From: Planctomycetota bacterium
GTDB taxonomy: Bacteria; Planctomycetota; Phycisphaerae; UBA1845; UTPLA1
Direction: 5' to 3'
DNA: 64,000 nucleotides
NCBI GenBank assembly: GCA_016712275.1
Contig: JADJRI010000007.1
Span: forward strand, 62,001-126,000
A program made the position numbers and the translations under genes. The notes beneath the pieces are model-generated. The model was not told the origin of the DNA. It saw nothing but the letters and a program-made list of their open reading frames with translations, and did no database searches. Shown piece after piece: positions 7,374-14,808 of the stretch (the first letter of the stretch is position 1; the number at the start of each line of letters is the position of its first letter).

Positions 7374-9076
7374 GAATTCAAGGTTACGAAATAGATGGAA
7401 CAACGATTGGAAGCGAAATCGTCGTAAACGATATTTCTAGCGAAGTAGATGACAGCAGCCAGGATTCTCCCGCAGTTACAATCGACGAATCCGGCAACAT
7501 CGTTGTCGCGTGGGTCGGTACCCGGCTCGACGGCTGCGAGAACGGGCCGCTGTTTCAGATTTTCGGCCGCCGCCTTTCTTGGGACGGAACGACGACACCG
7601 TCGTTCGTTGATACCCCGTTTCGTGTCGACAGCGACGACGACGCGCCACCAACCAATGCCGTGGTCGCGAATCCGGCGGTGGCGCTGACCAGTTCGACCG
7701 ACGAAGGGCTGTGCGGGCGCTTCATTGTCGCCTGGAATGTCGCAATTGAAGAAGAATCGCCGACGCGCCATGAAATTCACGCCCAGTATTTCGGCCCCGA
7801 CGGTAGGCCCATTGCGGGGGAATTCCGCGTCAATCAGGATACAAGCGACACCGACGCCGAGGTGCTCAACATGCGCCAGTTGGCCGACGGCGGGCAGCAC
7901 ACGATCGACTACGGTCCCGATGGACAGGTGGTGGTTGTGTGGACGGCGTACGAACTTGTCAGTTCTGCAGTGACTCCGCTCGATGTGTATTACACCCTGC
8001 TGCCTAGCGGATTTGAGGAACAGCTTGCGGAATCGGCGAACTGTCTGAAGGGCGACATAAACACGGACGGATTTGCAGACGGCGCCGATATCCAGCCGTT
8101 TGTGGATTTCCTGTTAGGCAATTCACACTGTTTCAGCATCGTGAATCTTTGCGGGGCCGACTGTAATTGCGATGGACAACTTACGCTCGATGATGTGCCG
8201 CCGTTTGTGGATGTCTTGCTCGGGGAGCCGGGCTGCACCGGGTTTATAGGCTGCGATGAGAGCACGCACGGTTCTCCGCCTGACTGCGACGAAAACGATG
8301 TTCCCGACGCAACGCAAATCATGTTGCTTTGTGATCCGATAGAAGCGCCGGAGAACTGTGACTGCAATGAAAATGGCGTGCCTGATGGTTGCGACATCGC
8401 GGACGAAACGTCCAGCGACATCGACGAGGACGGCCGGCCGGACGAGTGTCAGACCGACTGCAATGAGAATTCCATTCCCGATAGTTACGAAATCGAAGAA
8501 TCGATGGTGGACGACTGCAATGGCAACTCGATTCCCGATGAATGCGAAATCGACTGCAATGAGAATGACGTATCGGATGACTGCGATGTCGATCCGCTCG
8601 ATCCGGACGGGGACACGGAGGTGTCGGCCGACTGCAACGGCAATGGGTCGCCGGACGAGTGCGAATACGACTGCGACGAGAACGGCGTGCCGGATGACTG
8701 TGATCTCGATCCGCTCGACCCGGATGGGGACGAATGGGTCGATCCGGACTGCAACGAGAATGGGTGGCCGGATAGCTGCGATATTGATGAAGGGCCGCCG
8801 TTTGGAAGTCTCGATGCGAATGAGAATGAGATTCCGGACGAGTGTGAGGAAGAGGAGATGATGATGGGTGGGGGTGAAGGGGGTGGGGAGTCGATGATGT
8901 CGGGCGGCGGCTCGTGCGATGCGAGCTACTGGCCGGCGGACTATAGCGTGTTGTCGAATGAGATGTATGCGGCATGGGAGGCGTTCATGATGTGGTGCAT
9001 GCAGGAGCGTTGGGGGCCGGATTCGGCGTACACCAGCGCGGGAGCAGTTGGAGCGGCCGATTGGGAAGAAGTATGA
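7241..9076 (+). CDS. Secreted repeat protein, 3' part with dockerin-like and DCNxNGxPD repeats
   Basis: The true continuation of the gene begins near 7280. It carries further 'D..GNIVVAWVG' propeller-like blocks. A dockerin-like pair follows at about 8045-8255 (GDINTDGFADGADIQPFVDFLLG, then CDGQLTLDDVPPFVDVLLG), each with EF-hand-type Asp/Asn loops. A run of some eight cysteine-bearing calcium-binding repeats of the form DCNENGVPDxCD covers 8280-8850. The tail is Glu/Met/Gly-rich (EEEMMMGGGEGGGE) and ends in a Trp/Met-rich block of unknown type. Dockerin-like and type-3 repeats bind Ca2+ in known families. The protein is presumably extracellular; partner unknown. Confidence 0.8.
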   Translation: MHIRRNLCWTARWQSNIAMRANGKYVIAWADAEEPDNSFSAFNIRIQGYEIDGTTIGSEIVVNDISSEVDDSSQDSPAVTIDESGNIVVAWVGTRLDGCENGPLFQIFGRRLSWDGTTTPSFVDTPFRVDSDDDAPPTNAVVANPAVALTSSTDEGLCGRFIVAWNVAIEEESPTRHEIHAQYFGPDGRPIAGEFRVNQDTSDTDAEVLNMRQLADGGQHTIDYGPDGQVVVVWTAYELVSSAVTPLDVYYTLLPSGFEEQLAESANCLKGDINTDGFADGADIQPFVDFLLGNSHCFSIVNLCGADCNCDGQLTLDDVPPFVDVLLGEPGCTGFIGCDESTHGSPPDCDENDVPDATQIMLLCDPIEAPENCDCNENGVPDGCDIADETSSDIDEDGRPDECQTDCNENSIPDSYEIEESMVDDCNGNSIPDECEIDCNENDVSDDCDVDPLDPDGDTEVSADCNGNGSPDECEYDCDENGVPDDCDLDPLDPDGDEWVDPDCNENGWPDSCDIDEGPPFGSLDANENEIPDECEEEEMMMGGGEGGGESMMSGGGSCDASYWPADYSVLSNEMYAAWEAFMMWCMQERWGPDSAYTSAGAVGAADWEEV

Positions 9077-9541
9077 GGTGGGGATTTGTGATGGCGGATT
9101 GAACGAGCAATAACCTGAGGCGCGAGCGTGTGGCACCGGCTATTAGCCGGTGCCACACCGCTAACTTTAATATGCTCGGATTGAACCAGTAGGCCGCCCG
9201 TCGGAAAACATATAGCGGAACGGATTCCGCGAAAGGGTTCGCGCGAGTGAGGATTCACGCCCGAGGGGCGCGGCACCTTGCGTGCGCGAACGGATTCACG
9301 CACGAGCGGGGCGGCTCGCGAGGGGATCACAGACATGTTGGTGGCACAGGGCTTGTTCGCGGTTGCGACTCGTTCGTCCTCCGGACGGGAAATATTTTGT
9401 GTGCATTCAATCCGGTGGCTGAAGCCGACCGGCTACCATCGATGGTCCTGCCGGGCCGGGACGAATTGTGAATTGAGGTTTGGGCGGTGATTTGGATCGG
9501 TCCGGGTTTCTTTATCGTATCGGAACGTGGCGCTCGAATGT
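9077..9541. other. Intergenic stretch with hairpin and short direct repeats
   Basis: No gene seen. It holds the GTGTGGCACCGGCT hairpin listed separately and two imperfect copies of GGATTCACGCxCGAGxGGxGCGGC about 42 bases apart (near 9251 and 9293). The rest has no recognisable content. Confidence 0.5.
9128..9158. repeat. Perfect 14-bp hairpin, GTGGCAC palindrome
   Basis: GTGTGGCACCGGCT (9128-9141) and AGCCGGTGCCACAC (9145-9158) are exact inverted copies with a 3-base loop. It lies 51 bases downstream of the repeat-protein stop. No T run follows, so it may be a REP-like palindrome as much as a terminator. Confidence 0.8.
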
Positions 9542-9638
9542 CTCTTTCGCCCGTGCCGGCGCTTGGTCTTCGCTGCCACTCATACCTATGTCTGGCGACA
9601 TGGGCTTTAGTCTGGTGCCGCTACCGCGGCTTGGCGGC
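9542..9638. repeat. Approx. 97-bp dispersed element, copy 1
   Basis: From CTCTTTCGCCC to GCGGCTTGGCGG this stretch matches 10765-10860, both ends included, with scattered substitutions. Inside is a stem CCTATGTC/GACATGGG (9585-9592 with 9597-9604). The second copy has CCCATGAC/GTCATGGG at the same place, so pairing is kept while bases change. The two copies flank the CPBP gene in direct orientation. Confidence 0.75.
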
Positions 9639-9660
9639 AATTCGGAATTCATCGGAAGAC

Positions 9661-10560
9661 TCAAGAGAATTCGGTGCGGACGTAGGGACTCACGGACTTG
9701 CGGACGTTGGTGTTGCGCGTCACGAAATTGCCGGGCCTATGAATGCAAGGAGTACGGCGCTCATTTTTGCGAACAGGGGTCAGCGCGTGACGCGGGAGCT
9801 GCGAAGGGTCCATGTCGAGGCGATGGCGATGGTGGCGACGCGAAGCAGGTTTTCCGTCCACCCCGCCGCCTGCGCCGCCTGAGGCCGATGCGAGGAGCCA
9901 GCCGAGATTCATGCCGGCGTGAAGGGCCATGGGCGCCCAGATCGACCGCCATCGGACGAGCAGCCAGGCATACCAGAGGCCGCCGATGAAAGTGACGAGC
10001 AGATTGGGCCAGCCATCGACGATGCCGGACCGGGTCCAGGTCACATGGGTGAGTCCGAAAAGTAGTGCCGCAGGTATGGCATGCATCCAGACCCGGCGGC
10101 CGGACCGGGTCAGGCAGGCCGCGGGCACGGCGACGAGCAGCCCGCGGAAGAGCAATTCCTCGGACCATGGGGCGCGAACGACGCCCTTCAGTATGGCCTG
10201 GGCGGCCGTCGCGAGATCGATCGATTCGCCGGCACGGTAGAGGCCGAGCACCGCGCCGCCCGCCACCATCGGCATCAGCGCGAGCAGAACCATCTTCGCC
10301 CAGCCGCGGCGGCTTGTATTCATACAGAGAATTTCGGAAATGCTTCGACGAACAGCGCGCGACGCAAATGCAGCACCAAGCAGCGCGGCCGCCGTGTACC
10401 ACAGGAGGCTGTCGAAATTGCGAACTGACTGGGGTATGGCATGATCGGCCATCCAGCGATGGATCGACATGTAGGCGGGCGACTGCGCGCGGTAGTGGAC
10501 GGCGATGACCGTGCCGATCCCGAGGAGCCATGCAGCGGCGATGGAAGAGCGATGGGTCAT
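9661..10560 (-). CDS. CPBP-family intramembrane metalloprotease
   Basis: The 299-residue protein carries several membrane helices and the CPBP (Abi/CAAX-prenyl protease 2) signature. Motif 1 is EELLFRG (Glu-Glu...Arg, about residue 136), motif 2 is GLTHVTW (His about 190), and the last motif is HAGMN near 234. These Glu and His residues form the metal site in Rce1-like proteases. Roles of bacterial members range from bacteriocin immunity to peptide processing; the substrate here is unknown. The C-terminal 60 residues after LLASASGG are basic, poorly ordered and probably include readthrough into a dispersed-repeat border. ATG 10560 is the start. Confidence 0.85.
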   Translation of the reverse strand: MTHRSSIAAAWLLGIGTVIAVHYRAQSPAYMSIHRWMADHAIPQSVRNFDSLLWYTAAALLGAAFASRAVRRSISEILCMNTSRRGWAKMVLLALMPMVAGGAVLGLYRAGESIDLATAAQAILKGVVRAPWSEELLFRGLLVAVPAACLTRSGRRVWMHAIPAALLFGLTHVTWTRSGIVDGWPNLLVTFIGGLWYAWLLVRWRSIWAPMALHAGMNLGWLLASASGGAGGGVDGKPASRRHHRHRLDMDPSQLPRHALTPVRKNERRTPCIHRPGNFVTRNTNVRKSVSPYVRTEFS

Positions 10561-10764
10561 TGCATGTGCTTGGGGCTCGACACCACGTTATCACCTGTAT
10601 GAGGCAGCGGACTCGCATAAACGGCCGACCAAGCATTCGCAGAATTGTAAGAATCTTCGATCGGCCCGCCAGAAGCGCCGCGACGAACGGATTCGCGGGC
10701 GATTCTGATATCTGTTGACGCCTCAAGAGGACTCGTCATGGACTTGCGATTTCTGAAACCAAGG

Positions 10765-10860
10765 CTCTTTCGCCCCCGCCGGGGCTTAGGGTCACTTCAT
10801 CACGTTACCCATGACTTACGTCATGGGGTTTATTCTGTCGCCGCTGCCGCGGCTTGGCGG
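10765..10860. repeat. Approx. 97-bp dispersed element, copy 2
   Basis: Second copy of the element at 9542-9638. The stem is CCCATGAC (10808-10815) with GTCATGGG (10820-10827). Against copy 1 the stem shows one full compensatory change (T-A to A-T) and one G-T to G-C change. Confidence 0.75.
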
Positions 10861-10887
10861 CATGCAATCAACAAGTGCGAACCAATG

Positions 10888-10920
10888 AAGAAGCGGATCG
10901 GGGTGGCCGATCCGCTTCTT
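10888..10920. terminator. Perfect 14-bp terminator-like hairpin
   Basis: AAGAAGCGGATCGG (10888-10901) pairs exactly with CCGATCCGCTTCTT (10907-10920); loop GGTGG. On the plus strand it is followed by the T-rich GTTCTTACGTTT. It may end transcription into this region from either side. Confidence 0.6.
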
Positions 10921-11004
10921 GTTCTTACGTTTGCATTTCTCGCGTTCGTTTTACTTGGGTTGGTTTTTTTGTCGCCAGACTTTTTTCCGGCGACGCCAAG
11001 CCGA

Positions 11005-11031
11005 CTCCGCGCGAATCTGATTCGCGCGGAG
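11005..11031 (-). terminator. 12-bp hairpin just after the SPFH gene
   Basis: CTCCGCGCGAAT (11005-11016) and ATTCGCGCGGAG (11020-11031) are perfect inverted copies with a 3-base loop, 16 bases beyond the SPFH stop. No immediate T run follows on the minus strand; the AAAAAAG tract lies about 20 bases further. Confidence 0.5.
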
Positions 11032-11046
11032 AACCCAAGCATGATG

Positions 11047-11994
11047 CTAACTGACGGTCTGGGTCTGCGGAAGCACCGGCGGCTTGACCTTGGTTGGTGT
11101 GCCGTTTTCGTTGGAGACAATCAGCGCCTGCATGATCTGATCGCCGACTTGCGTCATGCCGTCCGGCGAATATGGAAGCATCATGACGGTCGCCTTGCAG
11201 TTCGCGCCGACGGCCGTGACGGTGTCGTAGTGCTGCGTGAGTAGCACCATTTTGGTTGCCTCTTCCTACGTAATGCCGGCTTCGGCACAGGCCGCGACGG
11301 AATCTTTCAAGCCGTTTGCAATCGCGAGTCGTTGACGGGCGATACCGACGCCCTGCAGTTCCTTGGCGCGGGCTTCGGCCTCGGCTTCGGCGATGACGCG
11401 AATTTTCTTTGCTTCGGCCTCATTGCGGGCGGCCTCGCGGAGGCGTGCCGACGCGTTGACCGTGTTCATCGCCGCCTTGACCTTGGCATCGGGCTGGATG
11501 TCGTTGACGAGGGCCTGAAGAATCGTGAATCCGAACTGGGACATGATGTCGTCGAGTCGCTCTTTCACGGCGGCGGCAATGCGCTCCTTTTCAGAGAAGA
11601 CGTTGTCGATCGGCATTTCCGGCACGAGGGCGCGGACCGTATCGAAGACGTAGGAGCTGATCTGCTGGGCGGGGTTCATCAGCTTGTAGTGCGCGGCGAG
11701 GACGGCATCATCCTCTTCGCGGACGAAGAACTGAACGGCGATCTTGAGATCGACAAAGACGTCGTCTTTGCTTTTGGATTCGACGCTGATTTCAGCTCGC
11801 ACGCGATGGGTCACGCGACCGGCGACGCGATCGAAGATCGGCACCTTGAAGTTCAGGCCGGGATGGGCGACCTTGTTGAACTTGCCGAATCGTTCGATGA
11901 TCGCCCGGGTTTGCTGCTCGACCGTAAATGCTCCGCTCAAGGCAACAATGAGGAAGAACAATCCGAAAATGCCTGCCGCAATCATGTAACCCAT
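11047..11994 (-). CDS. SPFH/band-7 domain protein interrupted by an in-frame TAG
   Basis: From ATG 11994 the protein has an N-terminal membrane helix (residues 2-22), the SPFH domain (about 22-200) and an Ala/Glu-rich coiled coil (EAARNEAEAKKIRVIAEAEAEARAK), as in stomatin/flotillin-like membrane scaffold proteins. The codon after AEAGIT is TAG at 11266-11268. The same frame then continues EEATKMVLLTQHYDTV and on to a normal family C-terminus (LLTQ-YFDT region, then SPDG..QIMQAL). The stop thus interrupts an otherwise intact gene of 315 codons. It could be a base-calling error, a nonsense mutation, or recoding; I favour the first. The zinc-ribbon gene lies upstream on the same strand. Confidence 0.85.
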
Positions 11995-12099
11995 CGTGCA
12001 CTTCCTTTCTCCCGCATGAGCGGGCCGAACACTGAATCAGTTCGCCGGTGCGTGGAACCGAATTCGTTCCGTTCGCACGGAACTCCGCGGCACCAGAGA

Positions 12100-12546
12100 C
12101 TATGGGTATTCCGCGGAGATTAACGAGACCCGCACGCTGTGCAGAGGCTCGTGGATATCATAGGACGGCACATCGACGCATGTTTCCCTGCCGCGCGGAA
12201 GATGGTCGATCGATTTCTCCAAGTCAAGTACGCGAGCGCCATTTTTCGAGCGGCCTTCGACGCGAATGACAACCGATCGCAATTCGAAGCCGCCGTTGAA
12301 TAGAATGATGCCCAGCGATTCAGTTCCGATCAAGGTCGGCCCGCCATAGGCCGACTCGGACCGGAAAAACAGATTCGCCGCATTTTCGACCGGCGACATG
12401 GCCGGCGGCACGGGCAAAGGGGACGAATGGACCGCGCGACCGGCCGTGCTATGCGCGGGATTGAGGGGCTTTCCGCAGTGCCTGCAGAAATCGCCGGCAC
12501 CGACGTTGCGTCCGCTGCACTCACCGCAGATTCGCTCGGTCTGCAT
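12100..12546 (-). CDS. Zinc-ribbon protein of unknown function
   Basis: Start at 12546, where GGGGAGG ends 6 bases upstream; an ATG at 12561 would place that site inside the gene. The 148-residue protein opens with a treble of cysteines CGEC...FCRHCG (residues 7-25), a rubredoxin-like zinc ribbon. After a low-complexity linker comes a beta-rich domain (about 60-148: SLGIILFNGGFELRSVVIRVEG) whose sequence I do not recognise. It sits just upstream of the SPFH gene on the same strand (about 100-base gap), so co-expression is possible. Confidence 0.7.
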   Translation of the reverse strand: MQTERICGECSGRNVGAGDFCRHCGKPLNPAHSTAGRAVHSSPLPVPPAMSPVENAANLFFRSESAYGGPTLIGTESLGIILFNGGFELRSVVIRVEGRSKNGARVLDLEKSIDHLPRGRETCVDVPSYDIHEPLHSVRVSLISAEYP

Positions 12547-12785
12547 ACGATCCCTCCCCATTACACCCTGGCTGGGAGTGCGTCCAATCGCGCCGACTCC
12601 CTTGTAAGTGTAATCCGAAACGGGGGTGTCGCCAGTATAAAATGGCGGCAGAGTTGTAACCGGCGCTGGAGGTGGAGTGTCCGAATCGGGCTATTCGTGG
12701 TTATTTCAGGATTGGCGGTTGATTGATGCGAACCCGCCGATGGATCTTAGTTCTTCAATTGGGGAGATGCGCGAGATCGTGCGAA

Positions 12786-13436
12786 TCATTTTCGAACAGC
12801 CACCCAGAGGCCGTCGCCGATCGGGACGATGACGCTCTGCAGGCGGGACTCGGCGGCCATGATCTCGTTGAAGGCTTTGACGGCCGGGGCTTCGCGGTCG
12901 GTGGGATTCGCATCGAAGAGCTGGCCGAAGGCGAAGGCGTTGTCGGCCATGATGAGGCCGCCGGGGCGGACGATTCGGAGGCAATGTTCGAGATAAAAAG
13001 GATAGCCGGCCTTGTCGGCATCGAGAAACGCGGCATCGTATGAGAGGTCGGCCAATGTCGGGAGTATGTCACTTCCCGGGCCGTTGATAACTTCGACTTT
13101 GCCGGCGACATCGGACCTGGCGATCCAGGATTTGGCGAATTGGGCATGCTTCGGCGAGAGCTCAATGGTGCGAACGCGGCCATCGGGAGGCAAAGCGCGT
13201 GCCATGGCGATGGCAGAGTATCCGGCGAGGGTGCCGACTTCGAGGACGTGTTTGGCCCTGCTGAGCTTGAGCATGATCTGCATGAAGGCCGCCTGCTCCG
13301 GGGCGATGTTGATGGGCGGTATGTTCTCGGCGTCGGCGGCGCGTTTGAGGTCGGCGAGGAAGGGGTCCTCCGGCGTTGTTCTCGCGGCGATATACGCGAA
13401 GTGTTCGTGGGTGACGAGAGTGGATTGGTCGGACAT
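12786..13436 (-). CDS. O-methyltransferase (family 3, class I SAM-dependent)
   Basis: The 216-residue protein matches the caffeoyl-CoA/catechol O-methyltransferase-like family. The SAM-binding glycine loop is LEVGTLAGYSA (about 65-75), then RTIELSPKH (acidic residue binding the ribose), and FLDADKAGYPFYLEHC, with the Asp-Asp/Lys metal-site region. Length is usual for the family. These enzymes methylate hydroxyls of small aromatic or polyketide substrates with a divalent metal; the substrate here is unknown. It is separated from asd by 50 bases on the same strand. Confidence 0.9.
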   Translation of the reverse strand: MSDQSTLVTHEHFAYIAARTTPEDPFLADLKRAADAENIPPINIAPEQAAFMQIMLKLSRAKHVLEVGTLAGYSAIAMARALPPDGRVRTIELSPKHAQFAKSWIARSDVAGKVEVINGPGSDILPTLADLSYDAAFLDADKAGYPFYLEHCLRIVRPGGLIMADNAFAFGQLFDANPTDREAPAVKAFNEIMAAESRLQSVIVPIGDGLWVAVRK

Positions 13437-13486
13437 GACGTCAATGCCCCCGGCTTACGTGCATGATGGAAACTGGTGCGATCATT

Positions 13487-14491
13487 TCAGGCCTGTAGGA
13501 TTCGATCGGCGATTTGGACGGCGTTGAGCGCGGCGCCCTTGCGAAGCTGGTCGCCGCAGACGAAGAGGTCGATGCCGCGATTGTCGGGCTGGCTGATGTC
13601 TTGTCGGATGCGGCCGACGTGGCAGTCGTCCTTGCCGGCGACATCGATGGGCATGGGAAAGCGGTTGTTGGGACGGTCATCGGCGATTTGTACACCGGCG
13701 GCGGTGGAGAGAATGGCGCGGGCCTCGTCGGCGGGCATGGGCTTTTCAAAGGTGAGGTTGATCGATTCGCTGTGGGCCCGAAGGACGGGAACGCGCACGC
13801 AGGTGGCGGTGATGGCGATGGAGGCGTCGCCAAAGATTTTGTGGGTCTCCTTGATCATTTTGGTTTCTTCGACGTTGTAGCCGTCCTCGCCGATGGCGGT
13901 GTTGTGGCTGAAGAGGTTGAAGGCGCAGGGGACGGGGAAGACTTTGGGATTGAGCTTTTTGCCATCGAGGCAATCGCGGGTTTGTTCCTGCAATTCGGTC
14001 ATGGCCTGCCAGCCCGCCCCACTCACGGCCTGATAAGTGCTGACCACGATTCGCCGTACGCGGTTTTGTCGATGGAGCGGCCAGACGGCCATGTTCATGA
14101 TGATCGTGGAGCAATTCGGATTGGCGATAACGGGCGCGTTGCCGATGTCCTGCGGATTGATTTCGGGGACGACGAGCGGGACGTTGGGGTCCATGCGGAA
14201 GGCGGAGCTGTTGTCGACCACGCGAACGCCCTCTTTGACAGCGATCGGCGCCCACTCGCGGCTGACCGAGGCGCCAGCGCTGAAGAGGCCGATGTTGATG
14301 CCTTTGAAACTTTCGGGCTTGACTTCTTCGACGAGGAGTTGTGTGTTGCCATAGGGCAATTTTTTGCCGGCTGAGCGGGCGGAGGCGAGGAGGCGGACAT
14401 TTTCTGCGGGGACACCGCGCTTGGCGAGTATGTCTAGGAATTCGAGGCCGACGGCTCCGGTGGCGCCGAGGATGGCGAATTTGGGGGACAA
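13487..14491 (-). CDS. asd: Aspartate-semialdehyde dehydrogenase
   Basis: Converts aspartyl-4-phosphate to aspartate semialdehyde with NADPH, at the branch to lysine/diaminopimelate, threonine and methionine. I choose TTG 14491: GGAG lies 8 bases upstream and the protein then begins LSPKFAILGATGAVG, as the family does. The start at 14560 would add 23 unsupported residues. Seen motifs: GATGAVG nucleotide loop (about 9-15), catalytic cysteine in ANPNCSTI (about 130), SGAGWQAM and the substrate-binding RVPVLRAHSE (His about 252). Length 334 residues is normal. The frame is intact. Confidence 0.95.
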   Translation of the reverse strand: MSPKFAILGATGAVGLEFLDILAKRGVPAENVRLLASARSAGKKLPYGNTQLLVEEVKPESFKGINIGLFSAGASVSREWAPIAVKEGVRVVDNSSAFRMDPNVPLVVPEINPQDIGNAPVIANPNCSTIIMNMAVWPLHRQNRVRRIVVSTYQAVSGAGWQAMTELQEQTRDCLDGKKLNPKVFPVPCAFNLFSHNTAIGEDGYNVEETKMIKETHKIFGDASIAITATCVRVPVLRAHSESINLTFEKPMPADEARAILSTAAGVQIADDRPNNRFPMPIDVAGKDDCHVGRIRQDISQPDNRGIDLFVCGDQLRKGAALNAVQIADRILQA

Positions 14492-14610
14492 GGTATGGGC
14501 TCCAGGATGAAGATTTCGTTGCAACTGTAGACATCTTAGCGGCGAATCACGATTCGCCAAACCGGACCGCAGCGAAGGAAATGGAAACTGTTCACGCGAG
14601 AATAAGGTTG

Positions 14611-14684
14611 CGGTGCATTCTCAGGCGGGACGCCTGAGCCACAGCGCCGGATTCACGCAATCTTGAAATACAATAGACTGCGCA
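14611..14684. repeat. CAGGCG palindromic dispersed repeat, copy A
   Basis: From CGGTGCATTC to AATAGACTGCG this matches 44261-44334 with few differences over 74 bases. The core is the stem CTCAGGCG (14620-14627) with CGCCTGAG (14631-14638), followed by CCACAGC. Related shorter palindromes occur at 20671 and 24714. Confidence 0.75.
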
Positions 14685-14688
14685 GTGA

Positions 14689-14725
14689 AGCGGCCCCGGA
14701 GAACATATTGTTCACCGGGGCCGCT
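14689..14725 (-). terminator. Terminator-like hairpin after the metalloprotease gene
   Basis: AGCGGCCCCGG (14689-14699) pairs perfectly with CCGGGGCCGCT (14715-14725) around a 15-base loop. It lies downstream of the metalloprotease gene and upstream of asd on the same strand. No T run is present. Confidence 0.5.
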
Positions 14726-14808
14726 GGTTTGTTGAGTCAGTCATAATCGAGACTTGTCTTCAGATCGGAAAGGGGACACGGTCTGAACAAACCACGATCA
14801 GAGCGACA

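Larger units (their letters stand above)
10561..11046. other. Intergenic stretch with repeat copy and two hairpins
   Basis: No gene supported. It contains the second copy of the 97-bp dispersed element and two strong hairpins (10888-10920 and 11005-11031) downstream of the SPFH gene, each listed separately. Confidence 0.5.

Noticed and set aside
8123..9136. A 337-codon minus-strand frame
   Set aside because: It is the shadow of the DCNxNGxPD coding repeats; its repeated Arg/Ile/Val words mirror the repeat units.
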